From positions 1 through 64,000 of the forward strand of contig CALKKS010000006.1 in NCBI GenBank assembly GCA_937995345.1: DNA of 64,000 nt, read 5' to 3'. A program made the position numbers and the translations under genes. Positions 8,574-17,308 of the stretch are shown here, piece by piece. This DNA comes from an uncultured Collinsella sp. GTDB taxonomy: Bacteria > Actinomycetota > Coriobacteriia > Coriobacteriales > Coriobacteriaceae. A model generated the notes under the pieces. The model did no database searches. It saw nothing but the letters and a program-made list of their open reading frames with translations, and was not told where the DNA came from. Numbering within the stretch: the first letter of the stretch is position 1; each line of letters opens with the position of its first letter.

Positions 8574-8666
8574 CTATCCGGATTCGGGTGTTTGCTGTAA
8601 GCCTGTTCTAAGCTCTAGAATGTTCTGACGTAGGGCGGTGATTGTCGATCTAATCGACAGTTTCAT
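8574..8666 (-). CDS. Candidate 30-residue small protein or leader peptide
   Basis: An ATG at 8666 has a perfect AGGAGG nine bases upstream and opens 30 codons ending in TAG at 8574. The peptide begins MKLSIRSTITALRQN and looks like an amphipathic helix. The stop is 12 bases before the start of the 305-residue gene, so translation could be coupled. Codons 3-8 contain a palindrome, TGTCGAT-CTA-ATCGACA on the plus strand (8643-8659), which may be an operator. I do not know a homologue. Confidence 0.45.
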   Translation of the reverse strand: MKLSIRSTITALRQNILELRTGLQQTPESG

Positions 8667-8789
8667 AAGTGAAATCCTCCTGCTCGGTAGCGCTGTTTGT
8701 CTAAAGACTGCGTAGCGGTTACATCAAGCAGTTGGTATTGAGTTGGATTTGGATTGTTTCGAGGATAGCACAGTGTACTGTTCTCGTCA

Positions 8790-8819
8790 TTAGAAATTTT
8801 CAAATTTTTCTGCTAATAT
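8790..8819 (+). promoter_or_regulatory. Candidate promoter for the methylase/specificity-like gene
   Basis: An AT-rich tract has TTAGAA (8790-8795) and TAATAT (8814-8819) separated by 18 bases, 29 bases before the ATG at 8849. The remaining 8667-8789 is an intergenic stretch between divergent genes in which I see nothing else. Confidence 0.35.
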
Positions 8820-8848
8820 AAACCCACTGAGAAGAAAGGGCTCTATAC

Positions 8849-10291
8849 ATGCGTGAAACTAAGCAGAAATTGCCGCGGCTCACTACCGCCGCCCTCTCTC
8901 GCGCACTAAATCTGGAACAAGACAGTCGCCTGCTCACTGTACGTCTACCTGGCGGCATGGATGCCAAAGATCTCACTGAGTGCTTCGCCTTGAACGGTAA
9001 CGGCGTGCCCAATATTTGCGAGCTCAAGCCCGGTAAACAGAATGCAAGTGATGGCGACCTCGCTCCAGTGTTTATCGACGCATCAAACTACTATCGCGCC
9101 AGCAAACGCGATGTCGAAAAGGACTGCGCTGCACTCATCGATTATTTGGAACCTGGCTATCTCGATTTTTGTGACTGGGGTCCATTTATTTGGTGCCTGT
9201 ATGCAATCGCCCTTTCGGGCCGCACTCGAACAGCCGTGGTACTTCCCGCCGATTTACTCGATAAAGCTGAGCAAGCACGCACGATTCTGATACGCGAAGG
9301 ACTCATCGAGAGTATCGTCTATCTGCCGTTTTCCGAACCCGCGCCCCATATGATGAGCGCGCTTCTCATAATGTCCACGGGGAATCGCAACATAGCGTTT
9401 CGCAGCGTGATCCAACCAGGGCCGCGCTTTCAATATGCTGCAACTAATACGTCGCGTTACTCAGACGCCGCTCTCACCGTCTCGCCCGACTGGACTCGCA
9501 TTAATACAAATGCACCCAGGCCGATGCTTATCGAAACGTCCGTTTTCGCCACACGAGAGCTGCTCCAACACCATGCTGCTCTCTCAAAAGGCAGAATCAA
9601 CCTCATCGCCATCACCCGAAACTACAGTGCCATGCTCGGTGACACCTTTACGCGAGTAGCGCCATTCATGCCCCGCGAAAGCACAACGTCGAACGACGTT
9701 GGCGCAGTCGAGGCGCGCCGCATCTCGTCTCAGGATTTTCAAGACGGCAACCTTTTGCCTGTAGATGCCGTAGAGAATCCAAATGGTTCGGATTCTAAAT
9801 TCGTTAAGGTAGACCCTAGCGTCCTCGATCGCTACGAACTCCGCGCGGGCGATATCGTCATGCCGCGCATGTTGGGTCGCTCTGGCGCATCCAACCTGCT
9901 CGTGGTCAGTGTCGAAGACGCGAAGCAGCACCTGGTTGCTTCGCATAACACCACCGTCATTCGTCCGTCATTCCAAACGATGACCGAAGAGGAGCGCGTG
10001 GTGTTCTCGGAAATAATCGTTGGATACCTCACAGAAGGCCATGGGGCGCAGCTGATTCAAGCATTGACTGAAGCAGCCAGGATGCGCGCCGTCCGCCCCA
10101 CCGACCTGTTCGAGATTGAAGTCCCGCCGGCACTCGACCCGCGCACACGCGAGTACAGCGAATCAATCAATCGCTTTGCCGAAGTCGTAAAGGCAAAGAA
10201 ACAGGCCGAGGCCGCTGTCGCCCAAGCCCAGCGCAACCTCGAAGCCGCAAAAAAGGCCGTCACCAAGGTGCTCGACCAAGCCTGCGAGTAA
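8849..10291 (+). CDS. Methylase-like/specificity-like fusion lacking MTase catalytic motifs
   Basis: A 480-residue protein. Residues about 120-175 resemble the region of Type I/N6 methylases after the catalytic motif (TAVVLPADLLDKAEQARTIL, then MMSALLIMSTGN). The second half resembles a Type I specificity subunit: a target-recognition-like domain (ELRAGDIVMPRMLG, VASHNTTVIRP) and a long C-terminal coiled coil rich in Ala, Gln and Lys. Neither the AdoMet motif I nor NPPF/NPPY is present, so it should not methylate by itself. The ATG at 8849 has GAAAGGG eight bases upstream. It stands alone, with no hsdM or hsdR neighbour. It could be a regulator or DNA-binding relic; function unknown. Confidence 0.6.
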   Translation: MRETKQKLPRLTTAALSRALNLEQDSRLLTVRLPGGMDAKDLTECFALNGNGVPNICELKPGKQNASDGDLAPVFIDASNYYRASKRDVEKDCAALIDYLEPGYLDFCDWGPFIWCLYAIALSGRTRTAVVLPADLLDKAEQARTILIREGLIESIVYLPFSEPAPHMMSALLIMSTGNRNIAFRSVIQPGPRFQYAATNTSRYSDAALTVSPDWTRINTNAPRPMLIETSVFATRELLQHHAALSKGRINLIAITRNYSAMLGDTFTRVAPFMPRESTTSNDVGAVEARRISSQDFQDGNLLPVDAVENPNGSDSKFVKVDPSVLDRYELRAGDIVMPRMLGRSGASNLLVVSVEDAKQHLVASHNTTVIRPSFQTMTEEERVVFSEIIVGYLTEGHGAQLIQALTEAARMRAVRPTDLFEIEVPPALDPRTREYSESINRFAEVVKAKKQAEAAVAQAQRNLEAAKKAVTKVLDQACE

Positions 10292-10317
10292 AACACAAGC
10301 AGCAACAACGCCCCAAC

Positions 10318-10353
10318 GCGGCGGCAGAACCAATTCCTGCCGCCGCCGTTTTA
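10318..10353. terminator. Terminator between convergent genes
   Basis: GCGGCGGCAG (10318-10327) pairs with CTGCCGCCGC (10337-10346), followed on the plus strand by CGTTTTAA. It is 26 bases past the stop of the gene ending at 10291 and just beyond the end of the AbiEii gene on the other strand. Confidence 0.75.
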
Positions 10354-10363
10354 ACTCTTTGGG

Positions 10364-11254
10364 CTACTCCCATCTCGTGGTTTGAGGATTCCATTCGCGC
10401 GCATTTGTCGAATGATCAAAGCATGGCGCATACAACCGATTGACAAACCCTTCTGCTTCAGCGATGCTCCCCGCGAGATCGAGCACTCCCGCTTGCTTCG
10501 CCATTTTTATGTACTGCGCAGAGCCATTTTGCTTCCACCAGAGAGGCGTTACAAACTCACCCGGCATTACCACCTTACGAGCAGATGCCTCTTTCTCGAC
10601 TCTCTCAGCTAGCGTGGCACCATCAATAGAGCACGTCTTCGCATACACCAGGATGTCTACGATATCCTTGATTCGCGAAGAAGCCCGACCATCGTGCAGT
10701 TCTAGCATTGCAAGCAATTTATCCGCAAGAGCACTCTCCGCTCGGCATACTCGATAGTCGCAAACTGAGAGTCCATCGATATTCAAACGGTCGACCGGCG
10801 TAAGTACTTCAGGCTCAAGTCCCCGAACCTCATCAACTACCAAATCAATTGAAATAGGCTGTAGCTTCTTGGTTCCCATAAAGGGGGTAAACCACACCTT
10901 CGTCCCGCACCGATATTCATCCTCTGCTTTAATCTGCTATGCACGATCAAAGGTGAACGAAACAAAATCATCCAGATCAACCGAAGCCGCTTGTACCAGA
11001 TCGGCAATAGCCTCTTCCAGACTTTCCTCTTGAGCAACCAAGTCTATATCTCTTGTAACACGCGCATCGAGCGTTCGCGCCAGGACGCTTTGCCCACCCT
11101 TAAGCACAAAACGATTGTCGTCTCCCGTAAAGACGCGACACAAAAGACGGTGAAAGTAAAAACCGGCGATAGCCCGATTGGTATCCATCGGCGACCGCCT
11201 CGCGGCATCCCTAACAGCCATCTCCAATGCGCCAGGCGTTTTGTACTTCACCAT
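10364..11254 (-). pseudogene. AbiEii-type nucleotidyltransferase toxin interrupted by an amber codon
   Basis: Together with its antitoxin gene this forms an AbiE type IV toxin-antitoxin pair. The 5' part carries the nucleotidyltransferase signature (FVLKGGQSVLART, VTRDIDLVAQ). A single TAG at 10937-10939 interrupts the frame after 105 codons. Reading continues in the same frame (QIKAEDEYRCGTKVWFTPF) to the natural end at 10364, for about 296 codons in all. No frameshift is present. The start has GGAGG close upstream and lies 15 bases after the antitoxin stop. Unless the amber codon is suppressed, the toxin is truncated just after its active-site region and should be inactive. A sequencing error is the main alternative. 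Confidence 0.75.
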
Positions 11255-11269
11255 GTCCTCCGTTTCGTA

Positions 11270-11893
11270 CTATCCGTTTAGCGCAGCCACCAAAGGTATC
11301 ATCAATCCGCGTCGTTTGGCGGTCTTAGAGCTCTCTTCTACAAGATCCTTCAGCCGCTGCATATCGAGTCCGCGCCCAAGCGCGTCGTGATAGGCATCGA
11401 TAATTAAGGAAGGGTCCTCGCCATCGAGGCAAAGATCGACAAGCGTACGCTCGGGCTTGGTGGCCGGCAGGCCATCGAGCCAGACGATATCCTGCTCGGC
11501 AATCTCACGCTTTGCAAAGGAAAGGGATTCGTTTCTTGTATTGATGCGCATGGGTGCGGTCATTCTGTAGGGGGACAGATAGAAATCGCCCATTTGCTGT
11601 AGGTTCGCCGCAGTCGTACCGCTCACGGCAATGCCATCCCACCGGCGCTTTCTCTCCCACGCGCAAAGGGAAGGATTGGTGAGCTTCCAAAAAGCGTTGA
11701 GCTCGTCGGTGTCTCGGCGCTGTGTCCCAGACATCCGGTAGGCGCCGTGGCATATCCGCTCAAGACGACCCGCACGGCATGAGTGTGCCAGCGCATCTCG
11801 AGAGATGTCCATGCGAGCCGCCTGAGCTGTGGTGAACACGCCCTCGCTCTCGGAAAGCTCGCTTATCGCCGTTATGTTGCTAAAGTACTTCAT
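11270..11893 (-). CDS. AbiEi-type antitoxin / transcriptional autoregulator
   Basis: A 207-residue protein with an N-terminal winged-helix region (VFTTAQAARMDISRDALAHS) and an AbiEi-like C-terminal domain (LDGLPATKPERTLVDLCLDG). In known AbiE systems the antitoxin represses the operon and counters AbiEii. An ATG at 11944 would add 17 residues, but I start at 11893: a strong promoter (TTGCAA, 16 bases, TACAAT) ends only six bases before that ATG, so the mRNA is probably leaderless. The toxin gene follows after 15 bases and carries a nonsense codon. The antitoxin frame itself is intact. Confidence 0.75.
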   Translation of the reverse strand: MKYFSNITAISELSESEGVFTTAQAARMDISRDALAHSCRAGRLERICHGAYRMSGTQRRDTDELNAFWKLTNPSLCAWERKRRWDGIAVSGTTAANLQQMGDFYLSPYRMTAPMRINTRNESLSFAKREIAEQDIVWLDGLPATKPERTLVDLCLDGEDPSLIIDAYHDALGRGLDMQRLKDLVEESSKTAKRRGLMIPLVAALNG

Positions 11894-11928
11894 GTTGCAA
11901 TTGTAGGAAATTTTCATACTTTTGCAAC
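11894..11928 (-). promoter_or_regulatory. abiE promoter with inverted operator half-sites
   Basis: On the minus strand TTGCAA (-35) and TACAAT (-10) are separated by 16 bases, with the ATG at 11893 immediately after. Inverted copies of GTTGCAA (plus-strand 11894-11900 and 11922-11928) bracket the promoter, a good position for antitoxin binding and autorepression. Confidence 0.6.
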
Positions 11929-12012
11929 ATGATTTTGATTCCATATGATCGGCGCGCCTTACTTATCTCATTTTTGCCGCCGGCTTGTTACCGGACCAAC
12001 ATCAGCCGCTAT

Positions 12013-12195
12013 CGAGGTCTAATACTTTTCCCGAGAAGTGAACGCCCCTTTTTGGACCCCTGGAGCATCCGCATCTTTCGACGGCAAAAACGCAGGATTC
12101 CAGGGTCAAAACCGCAGGAAACGGCGCCCTCAAAGTGTCGATGCTTCGGGAGTCCGATTTAGCTCATTCACTTCTCAGAAAAGTATTAGACCTCG
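12013..12195. repeat. 183-bp palindromic repeat, copy A
   Basis: The outer arms are an almost perfect inverted repeat: CGAGGTCTAATACTTTT at one end and its complement at the other. The interior resembles copy B (15039-15220), including GGACCCC, AGCATCCGCA, AAACCGCAGGAAACGG and AAAGTGTCGATGCT, and can itself fold back. No ORF of note lies inside. 11945-12012 shows nothing further. Confidence 0.75.
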
Positions 12196-12254
12196 CCGTG
12201 GGCCACTAATAATAACCCCCCTATACACACCCAAAAACTCATCCAACATTAATC

Positions 12255-12282
12255 TTGGCTCAAGAATCGCTTAATCTATAAC
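12255..12282 (+). promoter_or_regulatory. Candidate promoter for the DUF4342 / two-component operon
   Basis: TTGGCT (12255-12260) and TATAAC (12277-12282) are separated by 16 bases, about 110 bases before the ATG at 12396. This is the best match in the interval 12196-12395. Confidence 0.4.
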
Positions 12283-12395
12283 CTGCACTATAGAGTTCGA
12301 CCAAGGGCGGGGCGGCGCAACGCAGACCGCCGAACGCAACGCTCGCGCCCGAGCAAATTGCCCGGCGTCGCGCCCATCGAACGAAAGGACAGGTC

Positions 12396-12938
12396 ATGGA
12401 CGACCTCGAAAAAGTTGAAACCATCCGCACCAAGTGCAACGTGAGCTACACCGATGCCAAGGCCGCGCTCGACGCCGCCGACGGCAACGTTCTGGATGCC
12501 ATCATTTGGCTCGAGTCGCAGGGCAAGACCCGGACCACGTCGGCGCACGCCGCCACCGAGTCCGCGCCCGTCGACGAGCCCTCGGCCGAGATGGTCGCCG
12601 CGCAGGTCGCTTACGAAAAGTCGAGCGAAAAGACCGACTTCTCCAAGAAGATGGACAGCGTGTGGGAGTACCTCAAAAAGCTCTTCCGCCTGAGTCTGGA
12701 CACCAAGTTTATCGCCACGCGCCGCGATGCGATCATCCTCAACATCCCCATCCTGATCCCCATCGTCGCGCTGTTTGCCTGGGGCGCCACGATATGGCTG
12801 ATGCTGATTGGCCTGTTCTTTGGCATGCGCTACCGCATCGACAGCGACGGCGACGTGCCCGGCAGCATCAACAACCTTATGGATAGCGCTGCCAACGCCG
12901 CGGACGACATCAAGCAAAATCTCAACGACGACAAGTAA
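12396..12938 (+). CDS. DUF4342-type membrane protein with UBA-like N-terminal domain
   Basis: A 180-residue protein. Residues 1-45 form a three-helix UBA/EF-Ts-like domain (VETIRTKCNVSYTDAKAALD, then GNVLDAIIWLE). A low-complexity linker follows, then a hydrophobic segment at about 112-142 (IILNIPILIPIVALFAWGAT) that probably spans the membrane as a hairpin. The role of the family is unknown. It ends 18 bases before a response regulator gene and probably shares its operon, which suggests a link to envelope signalling. Confidence 0.75.
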   Translation: MDDLEKVETIRTKCNVSYTDAKAALDAADGNVLDAIIWLESQGKTRTTSAHAATESAPVDEPSAEMVAAQVAYEKSSEKTDFSKKMDSVWEYLKKLFRLSLDTKFIATRRDAIILNIPILIPIVALFAWGATIWLMLIGLFFGMRYRIDSDGDVPGSINNLMDSAANAADDIKQNLNDDK

Positions 12939-12956
12939 TCGCAGACGGGGGCACGT

Positions 12957-13725
<769 letters not shown>

Positions 13726-13742
<17 letters not shown>

Positions 13743-15021
13743 CGACGAGGCTAAGCGCGTCACCTCCATCGCCCGCGCCATCAACTGGAGCTATATGTGG
13801 CGCCGCTTGGTGAGCTACGTCTGGCTGGATCTGTTACTGCTGCTTGTTGCGGCGGCGATCCTCGTCTATGGCTACAACCAGACGCTGCCCGATGGCGCGT
13901 TTACCGCGGGATGGATCCCCGGCGCCGCCGTTCACGGCATGTCGCTGGCGCCCGCGCGCGGCTGGGACCTGACCACGCTCACCTATACCGTCGAGCTTGC
14001 GCATAGCACCAAGACCTTCCCCCTCGCACAGGACCTCGTCACGCTATGGCCTCTCTACCTTGTCGTTGCGGGCTGGCAGGTTATCAGCGTGCTCGATATG
14101 CTCGGCGGCGCCCGCCGCGTGCGCCGCACTATGGCGCCGCTCAACGACCTGGCCCTGCGCGTTGACGAGCTCAGCCGCATGCAGCTCTCCGGCGGCAAGA
14201 TGGAAACACTGGAGCAGGCCATCGAGCGCGCAAGTGTCGACTCGCCGAGCGTCACCACCGGCGACGCCGACCTGGCGAGCATCGAGGTTGCACTCAACCG
14301 CCTGCTGCGCCAGATGCAAGAGGCCAAGCTGCAGCAGATGCGCTTTGTCAACGATGCGAGCCACGAGCTGCGCACGCCCATCGCGGTGATTCAGGGTTAC
14401 GTAAACATGCTCGACCGCTGGGGCAAAGACGACCCGGACGTGCTGGAAGAATCCATCGCGTCCCTCAAGGCCGAAAGCGAGCACATGCAAGAGCTCGTGG
14501 AGCAGCTGCTGTTTTTGGCACGCGGCGATGCCGGGCGCACCGTGCTGCGGCGCGCGAATACCAACCTGGCTGCACTGGTCGGCGAGGTTTGCGAAGAATC
14601 CCAGATGATCGATGCCGGGCACACGTATCGGCTGGCCTTTGACGCTACGCTTATCCACGACCCGCGCTGCGACGCGCCCGTCGACGTGGCGCTCGTGAAG
14701 CAGGCTCTGCGCGTAATCGTGCAAAACGCCGCCAAGTACTCGGACACGGGAACGACCGTCACATTTGGCGTAGCGCCGGATGCGGGCGCGGGCACGATCG
14801 ACATAAGTGTTGAGGACGAGGGCATCGGCATGAACCAGGAATCCGCAGCTCACGCGTTTGAACGGTTCTATCGCGCCGACAACGCACGCGATGCCGGCGC
14901 GCAGGGCTCGGGTCTGGGGCTTGCCATTGCCAAGTGGATCATCGATAGCCATGGCGGTGTCATTGGTGTGACCTCAGTCGAGGGCGTCGGCAGCCGCTTT
15001 ACGATTCGCCTGCTGCGGTAG
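13726..15021 (+). CDS. Membrane sensor histidine kinase
   Basis: A 431-residue kinase paired with the preceding regulator. Two transmembrane segments (about residues 23-47 and 105-127) enclose an extracytoplasmic loop of about 55 residues. A HAMP-like region follows, then the H-box FVNDASHELRTPIAVIQGY with the phospho-accepting His. The ATP-binding domain shows the N-box (VIVQNAAKYS), G1 (VEDEGIGM), F-box (FERFYR) and G2 (GSGLGLAIAKW). The frame is open upstream, but the ATG at 13726, overlapping the regulator stop, is the sensible start. The 182-bp palindromic repeat begins 17 bases after the stop. Confidence 0.9.
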
Positions 15022-15038
15022 GGGCGTCTCTCACGAAT

Positions 15039-15220
15039 CGAAGGTGAATGCTTTTCCGCGAAGTGAACGACCTATTTTGGACCCCCGAAGCATCCGCACT
15101 TTTTGGCACCAAAACCGCAGGAAATACCTGACAAAACCGCAGGAAACGGTGCCTCCAAAGTGTCGATGCTCCAGGGGTTCGATTTCACTCGTTCACTTCG
15201 CGGAAATTCATTCACCTTCG
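15039..15220. repeat. 182-bp palindromic repeat, copy B
   Basis: Ends are an almost perfect 32-bp inverted repeat (CGAAGGTGAATG...TTCCGCGAAGTGAACGA and its complement). The inside matches copy A at 12013-12195. The loop contains AAAACCGCAGGAAA twice. The outer arms differ from copy A but remain self-complementary. It begins 17 bases after the kinase stop codon. Confidence 0.8.
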
Positions 15221-15255
15221 ATTTACGGCAGCCCGTCAGTCACCCTCTCGGCATT

Positions 15256-15292
15256 AAAAATGGGGCAAGGCCACGCGCCTTACCCCATTTTT
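15256..15292. terminator. Bidirectional terminator
   Basis: AAAAATGGGGCAAGGC pairs with GCCTTACCCCATTTTT with one mismatch. It has A and T runs on both sides and can end transcription from either direction, lying between the kinase gene and the VOC gene. Confidence 0.85.
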
Positions 15293-15315
15293 CGTTAGCT
15301 ATGGCAGCTTGTGCG

Positions 15316-15690
15316 CTACTCGCGGCACAGGTGCACGGCGAAACCGGCGAACTCGCGCTTAAAGTACACGAGCTTGGTGCCGCCGTCGGGCAGCAGCACG
15401 CGCGACTCCTCGTTGACCTCGAGCCCGCGCTCGGCAAACCACTTCTCAGCCGCATCGATGTCGTTGACGGCAAAGCCAATGTGACCCTTGGCGCCACGAC
15501 CGTTCTGCTTCATGATCTCGACCAGCGAATCGTTAAAGTACGAAACGGGGGTCTCGATGACGGGCAGGCCCATCATCGTCGAGAACAGCTCCGCGATCTC
15601 CAAGGCGTCTGCCGGGTCGGCGGCGTTAATGCCCACATGGGCGACGCGCATGCCAAAGAGCTCGGCCGGGTTGGCGTTCTGCTCACTCAT
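15316..15690 (-). CDS. VOC-superfamily (glyoxalase/bleomycin-resistance fold) protein
   Basis: A 124-residue metal-dependent fold protein. It begins with RVAHVGINAADP and continues with GHIGFAVNDIDAAEKWFAERG, the two beta-alpha-beta-beta-beta modules of the VOC superfamily; the metal ligands are probably the His residues in these strands. The reading frame is open upstream through the PTS gene, but the ATG at 15690 starts the fold. It follows an orphan PTS EIIB gene by 11 bases, so it may handle an intermediate of the imported sugar. The substrate is unknown. Confidence 0.75.
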   Translation of the reverse strand: MSEQNANPAELFGMRVAHVGINAADPADALEIAELFSTMMGLPVIETPVSYFNDSLVEIMKQNGRGAKGHIGFAVNDIDAAEKWFAERGLEVNEESRVLLPDGGTKLVYFKREFAGFAVHLCRE

Positions 15691-15701
15691 ACAGTCAGCG
15701 C

Positions 15702-15989
15702 CTACTGAGCCATGACGTCGAGGACGGCCTTCTCGGCAGCGACGCGGTTCATGCCGGTCATGAAGGGCACGCCGCTCACGTACGGGCAGGTGAGGCCCTC
15801 GGGGGCAACGGTGGTGGCGATCAGCAGGTCGGCGCCCTCGTCGCAAGCGTCCTTGGCCTCGGAGATGGCGCACTGCACGATCTCGTACTTGTCGGCGTAA
15901 CCGTTGGCGTCGAGCAGGGTAGCGACCTTCTGGGCAACGAGCGTGGAAGTAGCAGCGCCAGCACCGCAAGCCAAAACGATCTTCTTCAT
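15702..15989 (-). CDS. PTS EIIB component, galactitol/SgcB-like, orphan
   Basis: A 95-residue phosphotransfer protein. The predicted phosphocysteine is Cys8 in VLACGAGAATST, the loop typical of EIIB of the lactose/galactitol structural class. The Rossmann-like remainder is intact. No EIIA or EIIC lies next to it, only a VOC protein, so it must work with components encoded elsewhere or have a regulatory role. The ATG at 15989 has AGGGAGA eight bases upstream. Confidence 0.8.
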   Translation of the reverse strand: MKKIVLACGAGAATSTLVAQKVATLLDANGYADKYEIVQCAISEAKDACDEGADLLIATTVAPEGLTCPYVSGVPFMTGMNRVAAEKAVLDVMAQ

Positions 15990-16152
15990 AAGTAATGTCT
16001 CCCTTCATGGTTTACTTTAGGTAAGTGTACCGCAGCGAGCGATGGCACTCGGCCTCGATGAGCTTTTATGCCAGTTTGCTTGCGCGCTGCGTATAATACA
16101 TCCAGTACGTGTTGTCATACCGCTCGCTTTATGAGTGACTAAGGACCCCAAT

Positions 16153-16776
16153 ATGCCCGATTCCCGCACCCTCTGGACCGCCGTCGTCATCATCTGTATC
16201 GCCGTGTCGGTATTCTTTAGCGTCAAAAAACGTACCACGTTTAAGCGCCTGCAGCAGCTTATGGCTGCCAAGCGGTGGGACGAGTTCGATCGCCTGCTCG
16301 ACGCCAAACTCACCAGTATGCTGTACCCGCGCTACAACCGCGACTACCTGCGCCTGAACTCCTATCTGCTGCGCGAGGACCACAAGCGCGCCGACGAGAT
16401 GTTCGATTTGCTACTGGGACTCAACCTGCCCAAGATGCAGCGCGTCGACCTGGTAATCAAGGCCTTTAACTACTACGTTGGCCAGGAGGACCGCAAAAAG
16501 TCCAAGGAGTTGCTGCACGAGATCAAGGGCTTTGAGGGCGGTCAGGCCGAGGCAGTCGCGCACGAGTGCCAGCTGATGTACGACACGATGATCCTCAAGC
16601 GCCACAACGACATCCCCGAGCTGGAGCGCATGCTCAAGGAGGCCGGTGACGACAAGGTGAAGAGCTGCCGCCTAGAATACCTGCTGGCCCTGCAGTACCA
16701 GAACAAGGGCGACGAGGCCAAGTTCCAGGAGTTCCTGGAAAAGTCGGGCCAGCACTCGATGGCCGTCAACGCGTAA
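16153..16776 (+). CDS. Membrane-anchored TPR-like protein
   Basis: A 207-residue protein with an N-terminal membrane anchor (TLWTAVVIICIAVSVFFSVK) followed by a helical solenoid of TPR-like repeats, for example RADEMFDLLLGL and EYLLALQYQNKGDEAKFQEF. I start at 16153, because AGGA lies seven bases upstream; an in-frame ATG at 16135 is possible. It probably scaffolds a complex at the membrane face; the partner is unknown. A TATAAT at 16092-16097 may be its promoter -10 element. The tRNA-Leu gene follows. Confidence 0.65.
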   Translation: MPDSRTLWTAVVIICIAVSVFFSVKKRTTFKRLQQLMAAKRWDEFDRLLDAKLTSMLYPRYNRDYLRLNSYLLREDHKRADEMFDLLLGLNLPKMQRVDLVIKAFNYYVGQEDRKKSKELLHEIKGFEGGQAEAVAHECQLMYDTMILKRHNDIPELERMLKEAGDDKVKSCRLEYLLALQYQNKGDEAKFQEFLEKSGQHSMAVNA

Positions 16777-16807
16777 CGGACGGCTTGTGCTAGACTTCTA
16801 GTCTTAC

Positions 16808-16892
16808 GGGGGCGTGGCGGAATTGGCATACGCAGGGGACTTAAAATCCCTCGCCGCAAGGATTGTGGGTTCGAGTCCCACCGCCCCTACCA
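16808..16892 (+). tRNA. tRNA-Leu (anticodon TAA)
   Basis: The 85-base gene folds as a class II tRNA. Acceptor GGGGGCG pairs with CGCCCCT (one G-U), the anticodon loop CTTAAAA gives anticodon TAA for UUA, the variable arm is long as in Leu tRNAs, the T arm contains GGTTCGAGTCC, and the 3' ACCA is encoded. Confidence 0.95.
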
Positions 16893-16903
16893 TTTGGAAT
16901 TTG

Positions 16904-16940
16904 CGAGCCCGTGTCCCCCAGGGATGTGGGCTCGTTTCTT
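16904..16940 (+). terminator. tRNA-Leu terminator
   Basis: CGAGCCC and GGGCTCG form a stem followed by TTTCTTTT, 11 bases after the tRNA 3' end. Confidence 0.75.
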
Positions 16941-16949
16941 TTAGATGCC

Positions 16950-17078
16950 GGTGGGACTCGAACCCGCGAGGGGGCGAGCGTTAAGCGGACGCGCAGCGTC
17001 CGTAGCGAGCCGGCGAGGGCGCCGGCAGGCGACCGAAGCCGGTGCGTATTTGCGCAGCAAATACGCAGACGTCCCACC
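16950..17078. repeat. Structured element beside tRNA-Leu
   Basis: The element is bounded by inverted copies of GGTGGGAC. Its first 16 bases are the reverse complement of the tRNA T-arm region. Inside are compact hairpins, for example CGGACG-CGCAG-CGTCCG and GCGTATTT-GCGCAGC-AAATACGC (17044-17066). GTCCCACCGCCCC at the far end repeats part of the tRNA 3' end. It is not a second tRNA. It could be an attachment-site scar, a small structured RNA or one of the arm-variable palindromes of this genome. Confidence 0.5.
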
Positions 17079-17143
17079 GCCCCGCACCACTACGAAGCAG
17101 CTAATTTGGGACGGGGTTAAAAAGACCACCTCGATCCCCTCGG

Positions 17144-17212
17144 AAGTTGCGGTGGAATAGTTCCTGTTTTGGCCGTTTACCAGCCCATTTAGGAACTATT
17201 TCACCGCAACTT
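17144..17212. repeat. AAGTTGCGGTG palindrome, copy 1
   Basis: A 22-base arm beginning AAGTTGCGGTGGAATAG is complemented, with one mismatch, by the arm ending CACCGCAACTT. Related copies lie at 17361-17427 and 29965-30031. Confidence 0.8.
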
Positions 17213-17308
17213 ATATGCCAACTCCCACATTATTCGATGGAAAAACGTGGTTTACTCCCACTTTTTCCGAGGGAAACGCTTGGACGGCCTAACCTATATC
17301 GACTCAAG

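Noticed and set aside
16950..17082. Second tRNA gene next to tRNA-Leu
   Set aside because: The T-arm match is on the opposite strand and no acceptor, D or anticodon arm can be formed.
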